Origin: Corynebacterium urealyticum
GTDB taxonomy: Bacteria; Actinomycetota; Actinomycetes; Mycobacteriales; Mycobacteriaceae
Assembly (NCBI GenBank): GCA_020741275.1
Contig: DYZK01000097.1
Coordinates: 1-41,430 of the forward strand
Length of the DNA stretch: 41,430 nt
Direction of reading: 5' to 3'
The notes below the pieces were generated by a model, which had not been told where the DNA came from, searched no databases, and saw only the letters and a program-made list of their open reading frames with translations. This document shows, piece after piece, positions 1 through 8,140 of the stretch (positions are counted from its first letter, which is position 1; the number at the start of each line of letters is the position of its first letter). Made by a program: the position numbers and the translations under genes.

Positions 1-774
1 GGCAAGGGTGGTGTGGGCAAGTCCTCCGCTACCGTGAACCTGGCGGTCTCCCTGCAGCGCCGTGGCCTGAAGGTCGGCGTGATCGACGCCGATATCTACG
101 GTCACTCCATCCCGAACATGATGGGCAGCACCGACCGGCCGCACCAGGTCGATGAAATGATCATGCCGCTGCAGGCGCACGGCGTGAAGCTGATCTCCAT
201 CGGCCACTTTGTGGGCGACAACTCCCCGGTCGTGTGGCGTGGCCCGATGCTGCACCGCGCGATCCAGCAGTTCCTCGGCGACGTCTTCTGGGGAGACCTG
301 GACATCCTGCTGCTCGACCTGCCACCGGGAACCGGCGACGTGGCGATCTCTGTCGCCCAGCTGGTGCCGAACGCTGAGCTTCTGATCGTGACGACCCCGC
401 AGGCAGCTGCCGCGGAGGTCGCGGAGCGTGCGGGCTCCATCGCGCAGCAGACCCGCCAGCGCATCGGCGGCGTGATCGAGAACATGAGCTGGATGCAGAT
501 GCCGGATGGCTCGAAGAACGAGATCTTCGGCTCCGGTGGCGGTCAGCTGGTGGCCGATCGCCTGTCGCAGATCGCGGGCACGGAGGTGCCGCTGCTGGGC
601 CAGATCCCGCTGGACCCGAACCTGCGCATTGGCGGCGACCTGGGTAACCCGATTGCCCTCTCGGAGCCGAACTCCGAGGCCGCCCAGGCCTTCGGCGCGA
701 TCGCCGATCACCTGGCGCTGCGGCGTTCCTCCCTGGCTGGCAAGTCCCTGGGCCTGGGGGTCACCCGCAAGTAG
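1..774 (+). CDS. mrp: Mrp/ApbC family P-loop Fe-S cluster carrier ATPase (5' end outside window)
   Basis: This is the C-terminal part of an Mrp/NBP35-type ATPase; the frame is open from base 1, so the true start lies upstream. The deviant Walker A motif GKGGVGKSS is the first thing visible, followed by DADIYG (about residue 30) and DLPPGTGDV (about 103), all typical of the family. Mrp proteins bind and transfer Fe-S clusters in the cytosol. The CxxC pair that many homologues carry after the ENMS motif is absent here (ENMSWMQMPDG); from memory this is common in actinobacterial Mrp proteins. A strong hairpin follows the stop codon. The gene converges on tatB, the same neighbourhood as in mycobacteria and C. 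glutamicum. Confidence 0.93.
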   Translation, partial: GKGGVGKSSATVNLAVSLQRRGLKVGVIDADIYGHSIPNMMGSTDRPHQVDEMIMPLQAHGVKLISIGHFVGDNSPVVWRGPMLHRAIQQFLGDVFWGDLDILLLDLPPGTGDVAISVAQLVPNAELLIVTTPQAAAAEVAERAGSIAQQTRQRIGGVIENMSWMQMPDGSKNEIFGSGGGQLVADRLSQIAGTEVPLLGQIPLDPNLRIGGDLGNPIALSEPNSEAAQAFGAIADHLALRRSSLAGKSLGLGVTRK

Positions 775-791
775 CTCTGGATGCAAAGGCT

Positions 792-828
792 AACGCCCGC
801 TCGCTTGGATATTCAGCGAGCGGGCGTT
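792..828. terminator. Hairpin terminator between mrp and tatB
   Basis: Perfect 14-bp stem AACGCCCGCTCGCT (792-805) with AGCGAGCGGGCGTT (815-828) and a 9-nt loop. It lies just after the mrp stop and downstream of the convergent tatB gene, so it could end transcripts from both sides. The U tract is short on either strand. Confidence 0.8.
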
Positions 829-897
829 TGGCTTGTCACAGGGGTTGGCACGGGCACCTGGGGGCGCGTCCATCCCGGGTAGGGTGCCCAGCCGACG

Positions 898-1476
898 CTA
901 GAGAACGTCGTCCCATACCCCGGCTGCCCGTGGCGACGCAGTGCGCTCCCCCGCCGCGGGTTGCTGAGGCTGTTGGCTCGGCTCGCTCCCCGGAGCACCA
1001 CCCAATGTTCCTTGGCCGGCCGCGGTGGCCGAACCGGCTACGTTGGCGGCGCTCCCCGTGCTCTGGGTCCCCGCCCCTGCCTGGGAATCGGGCAGCGGCG
1101 CCTGTGAGGAGGGTCGCTCGGCGCTCGTGTGTCCGGCCGGATTGGTCACCGAGTTCACTGAGTCAGCCAGCTGGCGGCCGGTGTTCTCCAGATCGTTGAA
1201 GAAGGCATCATCTCCGTCGAAGAGCGCCTTCGTCACGAGACCGCGCGGCCCCATCCGGCGATACTCGTTGATCTGGCTCAGCGGCTTCTGGAACTCCTTG
1301 AATTCTGGGCCGAAGTCCTCATCCAGCTGGCGACGGGCGTCGTTGACGAGGTTGCGAAAGGCCAACGCCACCGCGCGGATATCTTTGATCATTCCTGGCA
1401 GCCGCTCCGGGCCGATAACAATCAGCCCGATGATCAAGAGCACCAGGATGTTGAACCAACTGATGGAAGAAAACAC
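898..1476 (-). CDS. tatB: Sec-independent protein translocase subunit TatB
   Basis: 192 aa with a GTG start. The N-terminal membrane helix (about residues 8-24) is followed by the IGPERLPGM hinge that marks TatA/TatB proteins, then an amphipathic helix (roughly 28-60) and a long polar tail rich in Ser, Gln, Ala and Pro. TatB works with TatC in the plasma membrane to recognise twin-arginine signal peptides and pass folded proteins to TatA pores. Length and the acidic region after the amphipathic helix favour TatB over TatA. It lies just downstream of sigE and cseE on the same strand (about 30 bp after cseE), an order also seen in mycobacteria and C. glutamicum, so co-transcription with the envelope-stress genes is plausible. 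Confidence 0.92.
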   Translation of the reverse strand: MFSSISWFNILVLLIIGLIVIGPERLPGMIKDIRAVALAFRNLVNDARRQLDEDFGPEFKEFQKPLSQINEYRRMGPRGLVTKALFDGDDAFFNDLENTGRQLADSVNSVTNPAGHTSAERPSSQAPLPDSQAGAGTQSTGSAANVAGSATAAGQGTLGGAPGSEPSQQPQQPAAGERTASPRAAGVWDDVL

Positions 1477-1507
1477 GCCTCCACTTTAGCCCACAGGGCA
1501 GACGGGT

Positions 1508-1978
1508 TTAAGACCTCCTAGCGTCGCGAAGCTGGTGAATAAAAAGCTCGATTTTCGCCGCCAGCGTGCGCGGGAATCGCCGTCCGGCGATATCGAAGTT
1601 CAGCTTCTGTTCAGCGCTGTCCGACCCACTACTCGTGCCCGGGTCATGCTGGCCAGCGGCGGTCGCACCGTTGGCACGCGTGACGTGCTCGTCTCGCGCA
1701 TTCGCCTGGGGATCAGCAGAGTGCTCTGGGATGGCCGCCAACCGCGATAGCAGTGTGTCGGGCAGTCCCTGTCCCTCGTACTCAGTTGCGTGGCCCGAGC
1801 CGGCCTGGGGCGCCATGGCGGTACGCATCGCCTGGGCGACCTCGCGCTGGGACAGTACTTCGCGGCGGCAGTCCGCACAGTGCACGAGGTGGATGCGCGC
1901 GCGTTCAGCCGCGCGGGGGCTCAGTTCCCCGTCCACGAGGGCAGCAATAGCCTCCGGCCCTAAGTGACCGATCTCCAT
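1508..1978 (-). CDS. cseE: Zinc-type anti-sigma factor for SigE (CseE/RseA)
   Basis: 156 aa, starting at the ATG of MEIGHLGPEA, 10 bp after the sigE stop. The in-frame start 36 bp further up would overlap sigE and is less likely. The N-terminal half carries the zinc anti-sigma signature HLVHCADC (H-x3-C-x2-C), then a polar linker and a short C-terminal conserved stretch FPRTLAAKIELF. No membrane helix is visible, so it is a soluble regulator. Members of this family bind their cognate ECF sigma factor and release it under surface or redox stress. Position directly after sigE identifies the partner; the C. glutamicum name is cseE and the mycobacterial name rseA. Confidence 0.88.
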   Translation of the reverse strand: MEIGHLGPEAIAALVDGELSPRAAERARIHLVHCADCRREVLSQREVAQAMRTAMAPQAGSGHATEYEGQGLPDTLLSRLAAIPEHSADPQANARDEHVTRANGATAAGQHDPGTSSGSDSAEQKLNFDIAGRRFPRTLAAKIELFIHQLRDARRS

Positions 1979-1988
1979 AGCTCCCACC

Positions 1989-2609
1989 TTAGGATCCGAC
2001 GTAGTGCAATTCACCCTGTTTTTCCACGAGCCTAGCCTTCATCTGCGCACGAGCGCGGTGGATGCGGGAGCGCACCGTCCCCAACTTCACGCCAAGAGTG
2101 ACGGCGATTTCGTCGTAGCTCATGTCCAGCCCATCCCTAAGCACCAGCGCAACACGGTATTCCGGCTGCAGGTCGGCCAGCGCTGCGTCTAAGGCAGGAT
2201 CCAGGTGATTAAGCTCGAATGCAGCCTCAGGCGTAGGTTCCGAGGAGGTGGCCGGGGTCCAGTACTCCGGGTAATCCTCCAGCGCATCCATCCGAATCTT
2301 GGATCGGTGGCGCACCATGTCCAGGAAGAGGTTGGTGGTGATGCGGTGCAGCCACCCCTCAAAGGTGCCGGGACGGTAGTGCTTGAGACTGCGGAACACC
2401 CGCATAAAGGTTTCCTGGGTCAGGTCCTCGGCGTCCTGCTGATTGCCGGAAAGCTGATATGCCAGGCGGTAGACGCGATCGGCGTGTTCGGCCACCAGCT
2501 CGGACCAGGAGGGCATCTCAGCCTCGCCGGCATCGAATGCGGCGGTGGTGGCAGGGCTCGTCACCGGCCCGTCAACCTGGGGGTGGCGGCTGGCGTTCGC
2601 GTGAGTCAT
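1989..2609 (-). CDS. sigE: ECF RNA polymerase sigma factor SigE
   Basis: 206 aa group 4 (ECF) sigma factor. Region 2 runs from about residue 42 to 105 and includes [17 protein letters not shown] and the -10 recognition stretch [18 protein letters not shown]. Region 4 lies near 145-195 and contains the helix-turn-helix [25 protein letters not shown]. In mycobacteria and corynebacteria SigE directs the response to envelope damage, SDS and heat. The gene is first in a set with its anti-sigma factor and tatB. Upstream, GGGAAC (minus strand, 2636-2631) resembles the -35 element of ECF promoters, and GCATG-T-CATGC (2617-2627) is an inverted repeat just before the start. It is divergent from the O-methyltransferase gene, as in M. 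tuberculosis. Confidence 0.93.
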   Translation of the reverse strand: MTHANASRHPQVDGPVTSPATTAAFDAGEAEMPSWSELVAEHADRVYRLAYQLSGNQQDAEDLTQETFMRVFRSLKHYRPGTFEGWLHRITTNLFLDMVRHRSKIRMDALEDYPEYWTPATSSEPTPEAAFELNHLDPALDAALADLQPEYRVALVLRDGLDMSYDEIAVTLGVKLGTVRSRIHRARAQMKARLVEKQGELHYVGS

Positions 2610-2616
2610 GTTTTTA

Positions 2617-2636
2617 GCATGTCATGCCAAGTTCCC
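2617..2636 (-). promoter_or_regulatory. Putative ECF-type -35 box and palindrome upstream of sigE
   Basis: On the minus strand GGGAAC (2636-2631) is followed by the 11-bp inverted repeat GCATGACATGC (2627-2617) and then the sigE ATG at 2609. GGGAAC/GGAAC is the usual ECF -35 core, which would allow autoregulation. I do not see a matching CGTT -10 box at the expected distance, so this is tentative. Confidence 0.35.
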
Positions 2637-2793
2637 TGCGGGGTAGTTTCCAACTGGAGAAACGCTGTGAACTTCGGCCGCCACCCCACTTAAGCCACAG
2701 TGATTAACAAGCGTTTCTATTTCCTTAAAAACCCCGCCCTATCAGGCATGTCCTGAGCCCAATCCAGGGCCCAGTGCCATAGTCTCGACAATC

Positions 2794-3474
2794 GTGAACT
2801 CTGCAAATAATTCCAGCATCAACGCCATCAAGTCCTACGTCGAGCAGACCACCCCTGCCGATGAGGCACTCGCCGCTGCGGCCGAAGCGGCACGCGAATT
2901 CGGTCTGCTCGTCCCGGACGCCGTGACCGCAGAACTGCTCCGATTCCTTGCGGCCAACACCGCGGGACGCGCGGCGCTGGGCGGCCACACCCCCACCGGA
3001 ATCATTATGTCCCCCGCCTGCGGCCTGCTGGGCTCCCACCTCTTCCGCGGCTTCTACGCCGCTGCCGCCACCCAGGCGCACCTGACCTGCATCGAGCCAG
3101 AGGTCCAGCACCAGCAGCTCGCGAAGAATGCCTTCAAGCAGATCGGCATCACCAGCAACGGCTTCCGCTTCCTGCCCAGCCACCCCCTAGACGTCATCGG
3201 TCGGCTTGCCTCCACCAGTTACGACCTCGCAATTGCAGAGTGCGCGGTCGAGGACATCGAGGCAACCGTGGCAGCTACCCTTCCCACTCTCCGTTCCGGC
3301 GGCGTTCTTCTCTTGTTGGACACGCTGCTGGACGGCACCCTCGCCGACGCGGAGCGCACCGATCGCCAGTCCATCTGCGCGCGCGAGGCCGACGAATACA
3401 TCACGAGCCTGCCCGACGTGACCGCCGCCCGCCTGCCCGTCGGCGCCGGTGCCACGATCATCACGAAGCACTAG
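2794..3474 (+). CDS. Predicted class I SAM-dependent O-methyltransferase (Rv1220c-like)
   Basis: 226 aa, GTG start; TAGTCT sits 8 nt upstream, which suggests a leaderless transcript. The protein resembles small catechol/caffeoyl-CoA type O-methyltransferases: a SAM-binding Rossmann start IIMSPACGLLGSHLFRG (about 69-85), an acidic ribose-binding residue in LTCIEPE, and a C-terminal RSGGVLLLLDTLLDG strand. The glycine motif is degenerate (SPACGLLG in place of EIGTxxGxS). Its place opposite sigE matches Rv1220c in M. tuberculosis and its corynebacterial orthologues. The substrate is unknown. No strong terminator follows before the next gene. Confidence 0.8.
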   Translation: MNSANNSSINAIKSYVEQTTPADEALAAAAEAAREFGLLVPDAVTAELLRFLAANTAGRAALGGHTPTGIIMSPACGLLGSHLFRGFYAAAATQAHLTCIEPEVQHQQLAKNAFKQIGITSNGFRFLPSHPLDVIGRLASTSYDLAIAECAVEDIEATVAATLPTLRSGGVLLLLDTLLDGTLADAERTDRQSICAREADEYITSLPDVTAARLPVGAGATIITKH

Positions 3475-3574
3475 CCCCCTCCTTCACCCCGTCCCCTTCG
3501 TCGCCCCCGACTGCCGGCTAAGGGGCAGGCACGAGCTGGGTGAACTCCGCCCGACCTCGCAGGCAATCCGCTGG

Positions 3575-3580
3575 TATAAA
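3575..3580 (+). promoter_or_regulatory. -10 box TATAAA 7 nt before the GH32-like start
   Basis: TATAAA followed by 7 nt and then ATG at 3588. With normal -10 to +1 spacing, transcription would begin at or next to the A of the ATG. This supports 3588 as the start over the in-frame ATG at 3540, which lies upstream of the box. Confidence 0.55.
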
Positions 3581-3587
3581 CGGGGTC

Positions 3588-5198
3588 ATGGCTAACCCTT
3601 CCGCAGAACACACTTCCGCGTCGGTCAACCCGCAGCATGCAGAGGCTGACGCGGAACTTCCTCACCAAGCCCCAGAGCTTCACATCACCGCCGAACGCGG
3701 TGTACTCGAGGCCCCGGCGGGAGCTGTCTTCGCCGATGGCGCGATCCACGTCTTCCACCAGTTCCGCACGAAGCGCAGCAACGGCTCGCGGTGGGCACAT
3801 GTCACCGCGTCCCACATCCCCTACGACTGGGACATCAACGACGACGTCCTCAAGCCGGAGGGCGAGGAGCTGGACGTCCTCGCAGGTTCCGCCCTCACCC
3901 TCTCCGCCGCGGACGGCGCTCCGGAGACCGTTGAGCTGATCTTTGTCACCTCCGAGCCACGCGATGCGAACGCCAGTCGGGAGGAGCTGCTGGGCAGCCA
4001 GGTCGCAAATGGCCGCCGCGGCGAACGCACCTTCCGCATCCAACGCGCCCAGATCGACGACCTGGCCACCCTCAACGAGGTCTCCGACGACCCGAAGACC
4101 GTGGCCGCTGGGGTGCGCCGCCTTGGGCCCATCGACATCGACGACGCCGCCCACCCGGTCGCCGACCTCGTCACCCCGAGCGTCGTCCCCCTTGGCGAAG
4201 GCGGCTGGGGCATGCTGGCCCTGAACCTCGTCAACGACGAGGATGCCGAGATCGTGTGGCTCCTCTCCGAGGATCGCCAGCACTGGCGCGTCGCGGGTGC
4301 AGTCGAGATCGACGGCGACGTGTCGCTGCCTGCGTCCCGCCCGTTCGCCCCGCGTCTGGTCAAGATGACCGACCAGGGCGATGGCCATGACTACCACGTC
4401 CTCATCCTCACCTACCGCGACGACGGCACCTGGAAGGCCGAGGGCGATGAGGTCACTGGCTACCTCGTCGGACGTATCGACAGCCACTCTGCTGGGAAGG
4501 TCACTTTCCATCCCCAGGGTGAGTTCCGCGTCCTGGACCACGGCCACGACCTGACCCGTCCTCGCATTATCCCGGGCGACACCCCCGCGCTGATCGGTCT
4601 GGTGGGCGCCCACCCGGACGCCGGCACCGGCGCGGATTGGGCCAATTGCCTGTCCACGCCGCGCGCCCTCACCCTGCTGGATGGGGCGCTGTACCAGGAC
4701 ATCGTTGGCGCCCCACAGGCCGTGCACTCCTTCTCCGACTTCGGGCTCATCTGGACCGGCCAGCTTGCTCCAGGTGACGGAAAGGTGGAGCTTAGCGTGC
4801 GCAACATGGATGGCGGGGAAATCGCCCTGATCACCTACACCAAGGACGCGGTGTCCGTCACCCGCGAGGGAGAGACCCGCACCGCTTCCCTCGCCGACCC
4901 AGAGGCCGACGTGCTCACCGTCTTCATCGACGGCCCGCTATGCGAGGTCTACGCCGACGGTGGCGCAGCCACGCTGACCAGCAGCATCTCGGCGGCAGTG
5001 CCGGTTAAGGACGTGGAGGTCAGCGCGACCGGCGGGGCTCGCACCGAAGTGTCGATGGTTACCTTGGGTCGCCAGCTGCAGCGCCTGCACGCGGGCCTTA
5101 ACTCGGCCGCAGCTCAGGAGCAGATCATCGCGGATTCGGCTCAGGCAGATCGGGATCTCGAGTCCGGTGCGATCGACGACCTGCTGGATCTGGACTAG
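3588..5198 (+). CDS. GH32-fold protein (beta-fructosidase-like) lacking catalytic residues
   Basis: 536 aa, no signal peptide. The fold of glycoside hydrolase family 32 (invertase/levanase) is recognisable: GVLEAPAGAVFADGAIHVF (38-56) matches the NDPNG block region, WAHVTASHIPYDWD (69-82) the W-GH-S-D block, ELDVLAGSAL (94-103) the D-x-x-x-x-SGSA block, and WANCLSTPRALTL (351-363) the GCL-LPREL block. The nucleophile block reads EAPAG instead of NDPNG, the RDP block reads VTPS (195-198), and the WECPD block reads PFAPR (252-256), so nucleophile, stabiliser and general acid all appear lost. A sugar-binding or structural role is therefore more likely than hydrolysis. A very strong terminator follows. 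Confidence 0.75.
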   Translation: MANPSAEHTSASVNPQHAEADAELPHQAPELHITAERGVLEAPAGAVFADGAIHVFHQFRTKRSNGSRWAHVTASHIPYDWDINDDVLKPEGEELDVLAGSALTLSAADGAPETVELIFVTSEPRDANASREELLGSQVANGRRGERTFRIQRAQIDDLATLNEVSDDPKTVAAGVRRLGPIDIDDAAHPVADLVTPSVVPLGEGGWGMLALNLVNDEDAEIVWLLSEDRQHWRVAGAVEIDGDVSLPASRPFAPRLVKMTDQGDGHDYHVLILTYRDDGTWKAEGDEVTGYLVGRIDSHSAGKVTFHPQGEFRVLDHGHDLTRPRIIPGDTPALIGLVGAHPDAGTGADWANCLSTPRALTLLDGALYQDIVGAPQAVHSFSDFGLIWTGQLAPGDGKVELSVRNMDGGEIALITYTKDAVSVTREGETRTASLADPEADVLTVFIDGPLCEVYADGGAATLTSSISAAVPVKDVEVSATGGARTEVSMVTLGRQLQRLHAGLNSAAAQEQIIADSAQADRDLESGAIDDLLDLD

Positions 5199-5237
5199 CT
5201 CGGAAAGTCTGCCACGTCTTTCTGCGTGAACAATGCC

Positions 5238-5274
5238 AAAGCCCGGGCAGGGATGCCATCCCTGCCCGGGCTTT
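5238..5274. terminator. Bidirectional intrinsic terminator
   Basis: A 17-bp perfect stem, AAAGCCCGGGCAGGGAT (5238-5254) with its complement at 5258-5274, and a 3-nt loop. It is flanked by A and T runs on both sides, so it can terminate the GH32-like gene on the plus strand and the RlmA-like gene on the minus strand. Confidence 0.92.
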
Positions 5275-5350
5275 TACTCTGCTGTGGGGTTGTACTGGCG
5301 TACCGCTGCCGAGCGCGTATGCCACAGCGGCATCAGTGGCAGCGGCAGCG

Positions 5351-5365
5351 AGGGGCTTTGCCCCT
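5351..5365. other. Small hairpin downstream of the rRNA methyltransferase gene
   Basis: AGGGGC-TTT-GCCCCT, a 6-bp stem with a 3-nt loop about 12 bp past the minus-strand stop at 5377. There is no U tract. It may protect the 3' end or add to the terminator further on. The rest of 5275-5376 shows no gene. Confidence 0.4.
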
Positions 5366-5376
5366 TCCTGGCTGCG

Positions 5377-6246
5377 TTAAGCCTTCGCGAGTCGGGTGAT
5401 CTTCGCGCGCGCGGTGACCTTCATCTGCGGCGGCAGGTTCTCAATGCGCTGGGCGAGCACCTTGGAATGAATGTGGCGTGCAGACGGGCTCATGCCGATC
5501 TGCGCGGCAATGGAGTCCTGGTCGAGGGTCATCTCGAATTCCACGGTCTCCGACTCTCCGACCGGGGTGAGATGGCCGGAGGCCTGCTCGATCATTCGCT
5601 CAACCTTGCCCTCCTCGACCTCAATAATGCCCAGCGGCTCGCGCAGCTCGTGAAGGTGGCCGGCGTCCGCCGTGAGAACCACGACCTCCCCGCCTGGCTT
5701 CAAGATGCGGGCGAACTCGGCAGCGTTACGCGGAGCGAAGACCACCATGATCGCGTCCACGGACTCGTCCTGAATCGGCAGGCGCGACCAAGCGTCCGCG
5801 ACGACAGCGCCGATGCGAGAGTGAGCCTTGGCCAGGCGCTTGACCGCCGCGGTGGAAACATCGATACCCACGCCGCGGGAGTTTTCAATCGTGTCCAGCG
5901 CATGGCTCAGGTAATAACCGGTGCCGGCACCGATCTCCACCAGCCCCGGGTGGCTGCTCGGCTCGACCCCGGCGTCATCCAGCACGTCCTCCACCTTGTG
6001 GGTGACAGCCTCGACGAAGGGAGCGAAGTGCCCGCCGGTGAGGAAGGTTTCGCGAGCGCTAATCATCGCAGCGTCATCGCCTGAGTAACGAAGCCCGGCC
6101 CCACCGGCCAGCGTCACGTAGCCCTGGCGGGCAATGTCGTAGCTATGCCCCGAGTCGGACACGAGGGTTCGCCACTGCGCGTCACCAGCCGACAGCGCGG
6201 TTCCGTCCACCGGATCCGCCAGCAGATCAATCACATCAGAAAGCAC
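5377..6246 (-). CDS. RlmA-type 23S rRNA (guanine-N1) methyltransferase, zinc-finger-less
   Basis: 289 aa with a GTG start placed 7 nt after AAGGAG. The C-terminal two thirds form a class I methyltransferase: SAM motif VEIGAGTGYYLSHAL, the post-I acidic residue in GVGIDVS, and FAPRN followed by ILKPGGEVVVLTA. The segment GHSYDIARQGYVTLAGG and SARETFLTGGHFAPF are specific to the RlmA/TlrB family, which methylates G745 or G748 of 23S rRNA and in some producers gives macrolide resistance. The N-terminal zinc ribbon is expected to hold four metal ligands, but here the stretch before GHSYD has no cysteine at all. It is probably a cytosolic rRNA modification enzyme, but its target base cannot be read from sequence. 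Confidence 0.82.
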   Translation of the reverse strand: MLSDVIDLLADPVDGTALSAGDAQWRTLVSDSGHSYDIARQGYVTLAGGAGLRYSGDDAAMISARETFLTGGHFAPFVEAVTHKVEDVLDDAGVEPSSHPGLVEIGAGTGYYLSHALDTIENSRGVGIDVSTAAVKRLAKAHSRIGAVVADAWSRLPIQDESVDAIMVVFAPRNAAEFARILKPGGEVVVLTADAGHLHELREPLGIIEVEEGKVERMIEQASGHLTPVGESETVEFEMTLDQDSIAAQIGMSPSARHIHSKVLAQRIENLPPQMKVTARAKITRLAKA

Positions 6247-6289
6247 AGTCGCGCTCCTTCATTCAAGCCTCAAGAATTTAATTTATAAA

Positions 6290-7777
6290 CTATTTGGCTA
6301 ACCACTGTACAAGCGTGCGGGCACCGAACCCGGTACCGACCGGCGTGACCTCCGCGTAGGTCTGCTCCGCACGCCCCGGTCCAGCGATATCCAGGTGGAT
6401 CAGGTCGACTCCACGGGTGAATCGGCGGAGGAACATCGCTGCGGTGGTTGCCCCCGGCCCCTTCGGCGCCTGGCGGACGTCCGCGATCTTCGAATCCACC
6501 GCCTGTTCCAGGTACTTCGGCTGCGGCAGCGGCCACCACTGCTCCCCGACCTGGGCACCCCGGCGCGCGAGCTTCAGCGCTACCTGTGGAGTGGGTGCGA
6601 ACACCGCCCCCGTGCGCAGTCCCAGGGCCAGTTTCGCCGCACCCGTGAGCGTGGCGATGGAGATGATGGCATTCGACTCGTATTTCCTGGCCACGTAGCT
6701 GATCGCGTCCGCCAGCACCATGCGGCCCTCGGCGTCGGTGTTGGTCACCTCAGAGGTGATGCCGCCGTAGTGTTCGACAACATCGCCCGGCCGGTAGGCA
6801 TCCCCGGAGACCATGTTCTCTGCCATCGGAACGATTGCCACGACCTTGCGCGGTACCTGTCCCTCAGCGAGCGCCCGGAAGGCGGCGATGACGCTGGCCC
6901 CTCCGGTCATGTCCGTGCGCATAAGGTCCATCCCAGCGGCGGGCTTAATGCTGATACCGCCGGTATCGAAGGTCACTCCCTTGCCGACCATGGCGATGGG
7001 GCTGCGGCGCTGCGGCAGGCCGATGCTCTCGGGGTCCCACACCATCTCCACCATCACCGGTGGGCGGGACGATTCGGAGCCCACGGCGATGATGCCGCCG
7101 AAACCCTTACTACGTAGCCACTCGGCGTCGCGGACCTTCACCTTGACACCCGGGATGTTCCCGACCAGCTTCTTCGTGCGCTTAGCCAGCCATTCCGGGG
7201 ACTTCACATTGCTGGGGGCGTTAGCTAGATCCCGGGATAAGCAGGTTGCCTTGCCCAGCTGCACACCGTCGCGCACTGCGCGACGCAGCCCCAGGTTCGT
7301 GCGATTGTCGATGCTGCGGTGCGCTGGGTTGTCCCACGCCAGGTGAAGGTTGCGCACTGCACCGGGTCGCTTCTCATTCGTGGTGACGAACTGGTGACCA
7401 CCCACGATCGCACCAATGATGAGAGAGCGGAGCTGGCGGGGCTTAATGTTTGCGGGCAGGTGGAGTTGGACGAGGTGGCGCTTGGCGCGCACCGGGTGGC
7501 CAGCGACGACCTGGTTCATGTGACGGACGATCTGTGCCCCGTGAGCACGCCAACCGTCGTCGAAGAAGTCATTGTGCTCGGAAAAGTCGGATGCCCGTTT
7601 CGGGGCATCAGGCAGCCCCACGACCCATTCGACGGGTTCTCCGTTGGCGCTGATCTCGACACCGCGGGAGTGATCGCGGTCCGCGTCGAAGCGCACAGTG
7701 AGCACTTCGGTTCCCTCGACGGGCGCGCCGAAGGTGATTTCGGGTACGGCCTGCGGAATCTTGGGAATGGGTGCCAC
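6290..7777 (-). CDS. pepA: Leucyl aminopeptidase (peptidase family M17)
   Basis: 495 aa from the GTG of VAPIPKIPQ; AAAGGG lies about 9 nt upstream and overlaps the end of the preceding gene, whose stop is only 4 nt away, so the two are probably translationally coupled. Longer in-frame starts would run back into that gene. Metal ligands and catalytic residues of M17 are present: VGKGVTFDTGGISIKPAAG (Lys and Asp ligands) and NTDAEGRMVLADA. These cytosolic hexameric enzymes use two divalent metals to remove N-terminal residues from peptides. The N-terminal domain (about 1-170) is less conserved, as usual. The set LOG protein, DivIVA-like protein and PepA reads as one minus-strand operon. Confidence 0.9.
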   Translation of the reverse strand: MAPIPKIPQAVPEITFGAPVEGTEVLTVRFDADRDHSRGVEISANGEPVEWVVGLPDAPKRASDFSEHNDFFDDGWRAHGAQIVRHMNQVVAGHPVRAKRHLVQLHLPANIKPRQLRSLIIGAIVGGHQFVTTNEKRPGAVRNLHLAWDNPAHRSIDNRTNLGLRRAVRDGVQLGKATCLSRDLANAPSNVKSPEWLAKRTKKLVGNIPGVKVKVRDAEWLRSKGFGGIIAVGSESSRPPVMVEMVWDPESIGLPQRRSPIAMVGKGVTFDTGGISIKPAAGMDLMRTDMTGGASVIAAFRALAEGQVPRKVVAIVPMAENMVSGDAYRPGDVVEHYGGITSEVTNTDAEGRMVLADAISYVARKYESNAIISIATLTGAAKLALGLRTGAVFAPTPQVALKLARRGAQVGEQWWPLPQPKYLEQAVDSKIADVRQAPKGPGATTAAMFLRRFTRGVDLIHLDIAGPGRAEQTYAEVTPVGTGFGARTLVQWLAK

Positions 7778-7781
7778 GGTT

Positions 7782-8126
7782 CTATGCCCTTTCTGCTGCT
7801 TCTTTATCGTCCTTATTATCCCCGACGGGTGGGGACGCTTGCTGACGGTCGCCCGGCCGGACCGGGTCGTCGAGGTGGGTGGCGAGCCGCTCAAGCAGAG
7901 CGTCAACCTCGGCTGCGTCGTACCCGCGGAGGGAGCGGGTGAACTTCAGCTGCCGCAGGTTCGCCCCGGTGAGCTCACAGTTCGCCCGGAACTCCGCTGC
8001 CTGCCTTTCGGCGGGGTGATCTGCTCGCGGGCCGGCGTACTCCCCCGGGCCGAATACACGCCCCACCAAGTAGACGAGAAGCCCTGCGACGAGTGCCGCG
8101 CCGGCAATCGAAAAGATCCAGTACAT
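7782..8126 (-). CDS. Small membrane protein with a DivIVA-like motif
   Basis: 114 aa. An N-terminal membrane helix (about 4-22: FSIAGAALVAGLLVYLVG) is followed by a basic/polar segment and FTRSLRGYDAAEVDALLERL (about 62-81), which matches the short DivIVA N-terminal signature (F-x-x-x-x-RGYD-x-x-EVD-x-F/L) found in several actinobacterial membrane proteins. DivIVA motifs usually target curved membrane or mediate oligomerisation at poles and septa. There is no long coiled coil, so this is not the polar-growth protein Wag31/DivIVA itself. It lies 14 bp after the LOG gene and 4 bp before pepA. Similar small proteins occur in this position in corynebacteria, but no exact role is known to me. Confidence 0.75.
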   Translation of the reverse strand: MYWIFSIAGAALVAGLLVYLVGRVFGPGEYAGPRADHPAERQAAEFRANCELTGANLRQLKFTRSLRGYDAAEVDALLERLATHLDDPVRPGDRQQASPPVGDNKDDKEAAERA

Positions 8127-8140
8127 CCTTGTGGCTTCTC

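Noticed and set aside
478..540. Loss of the CxxC motif in Mrp as a sign of a broken protein
   Set aside because: Actinobacterial Mrp homologues commonly lack it, and the rest of the protein is intact.
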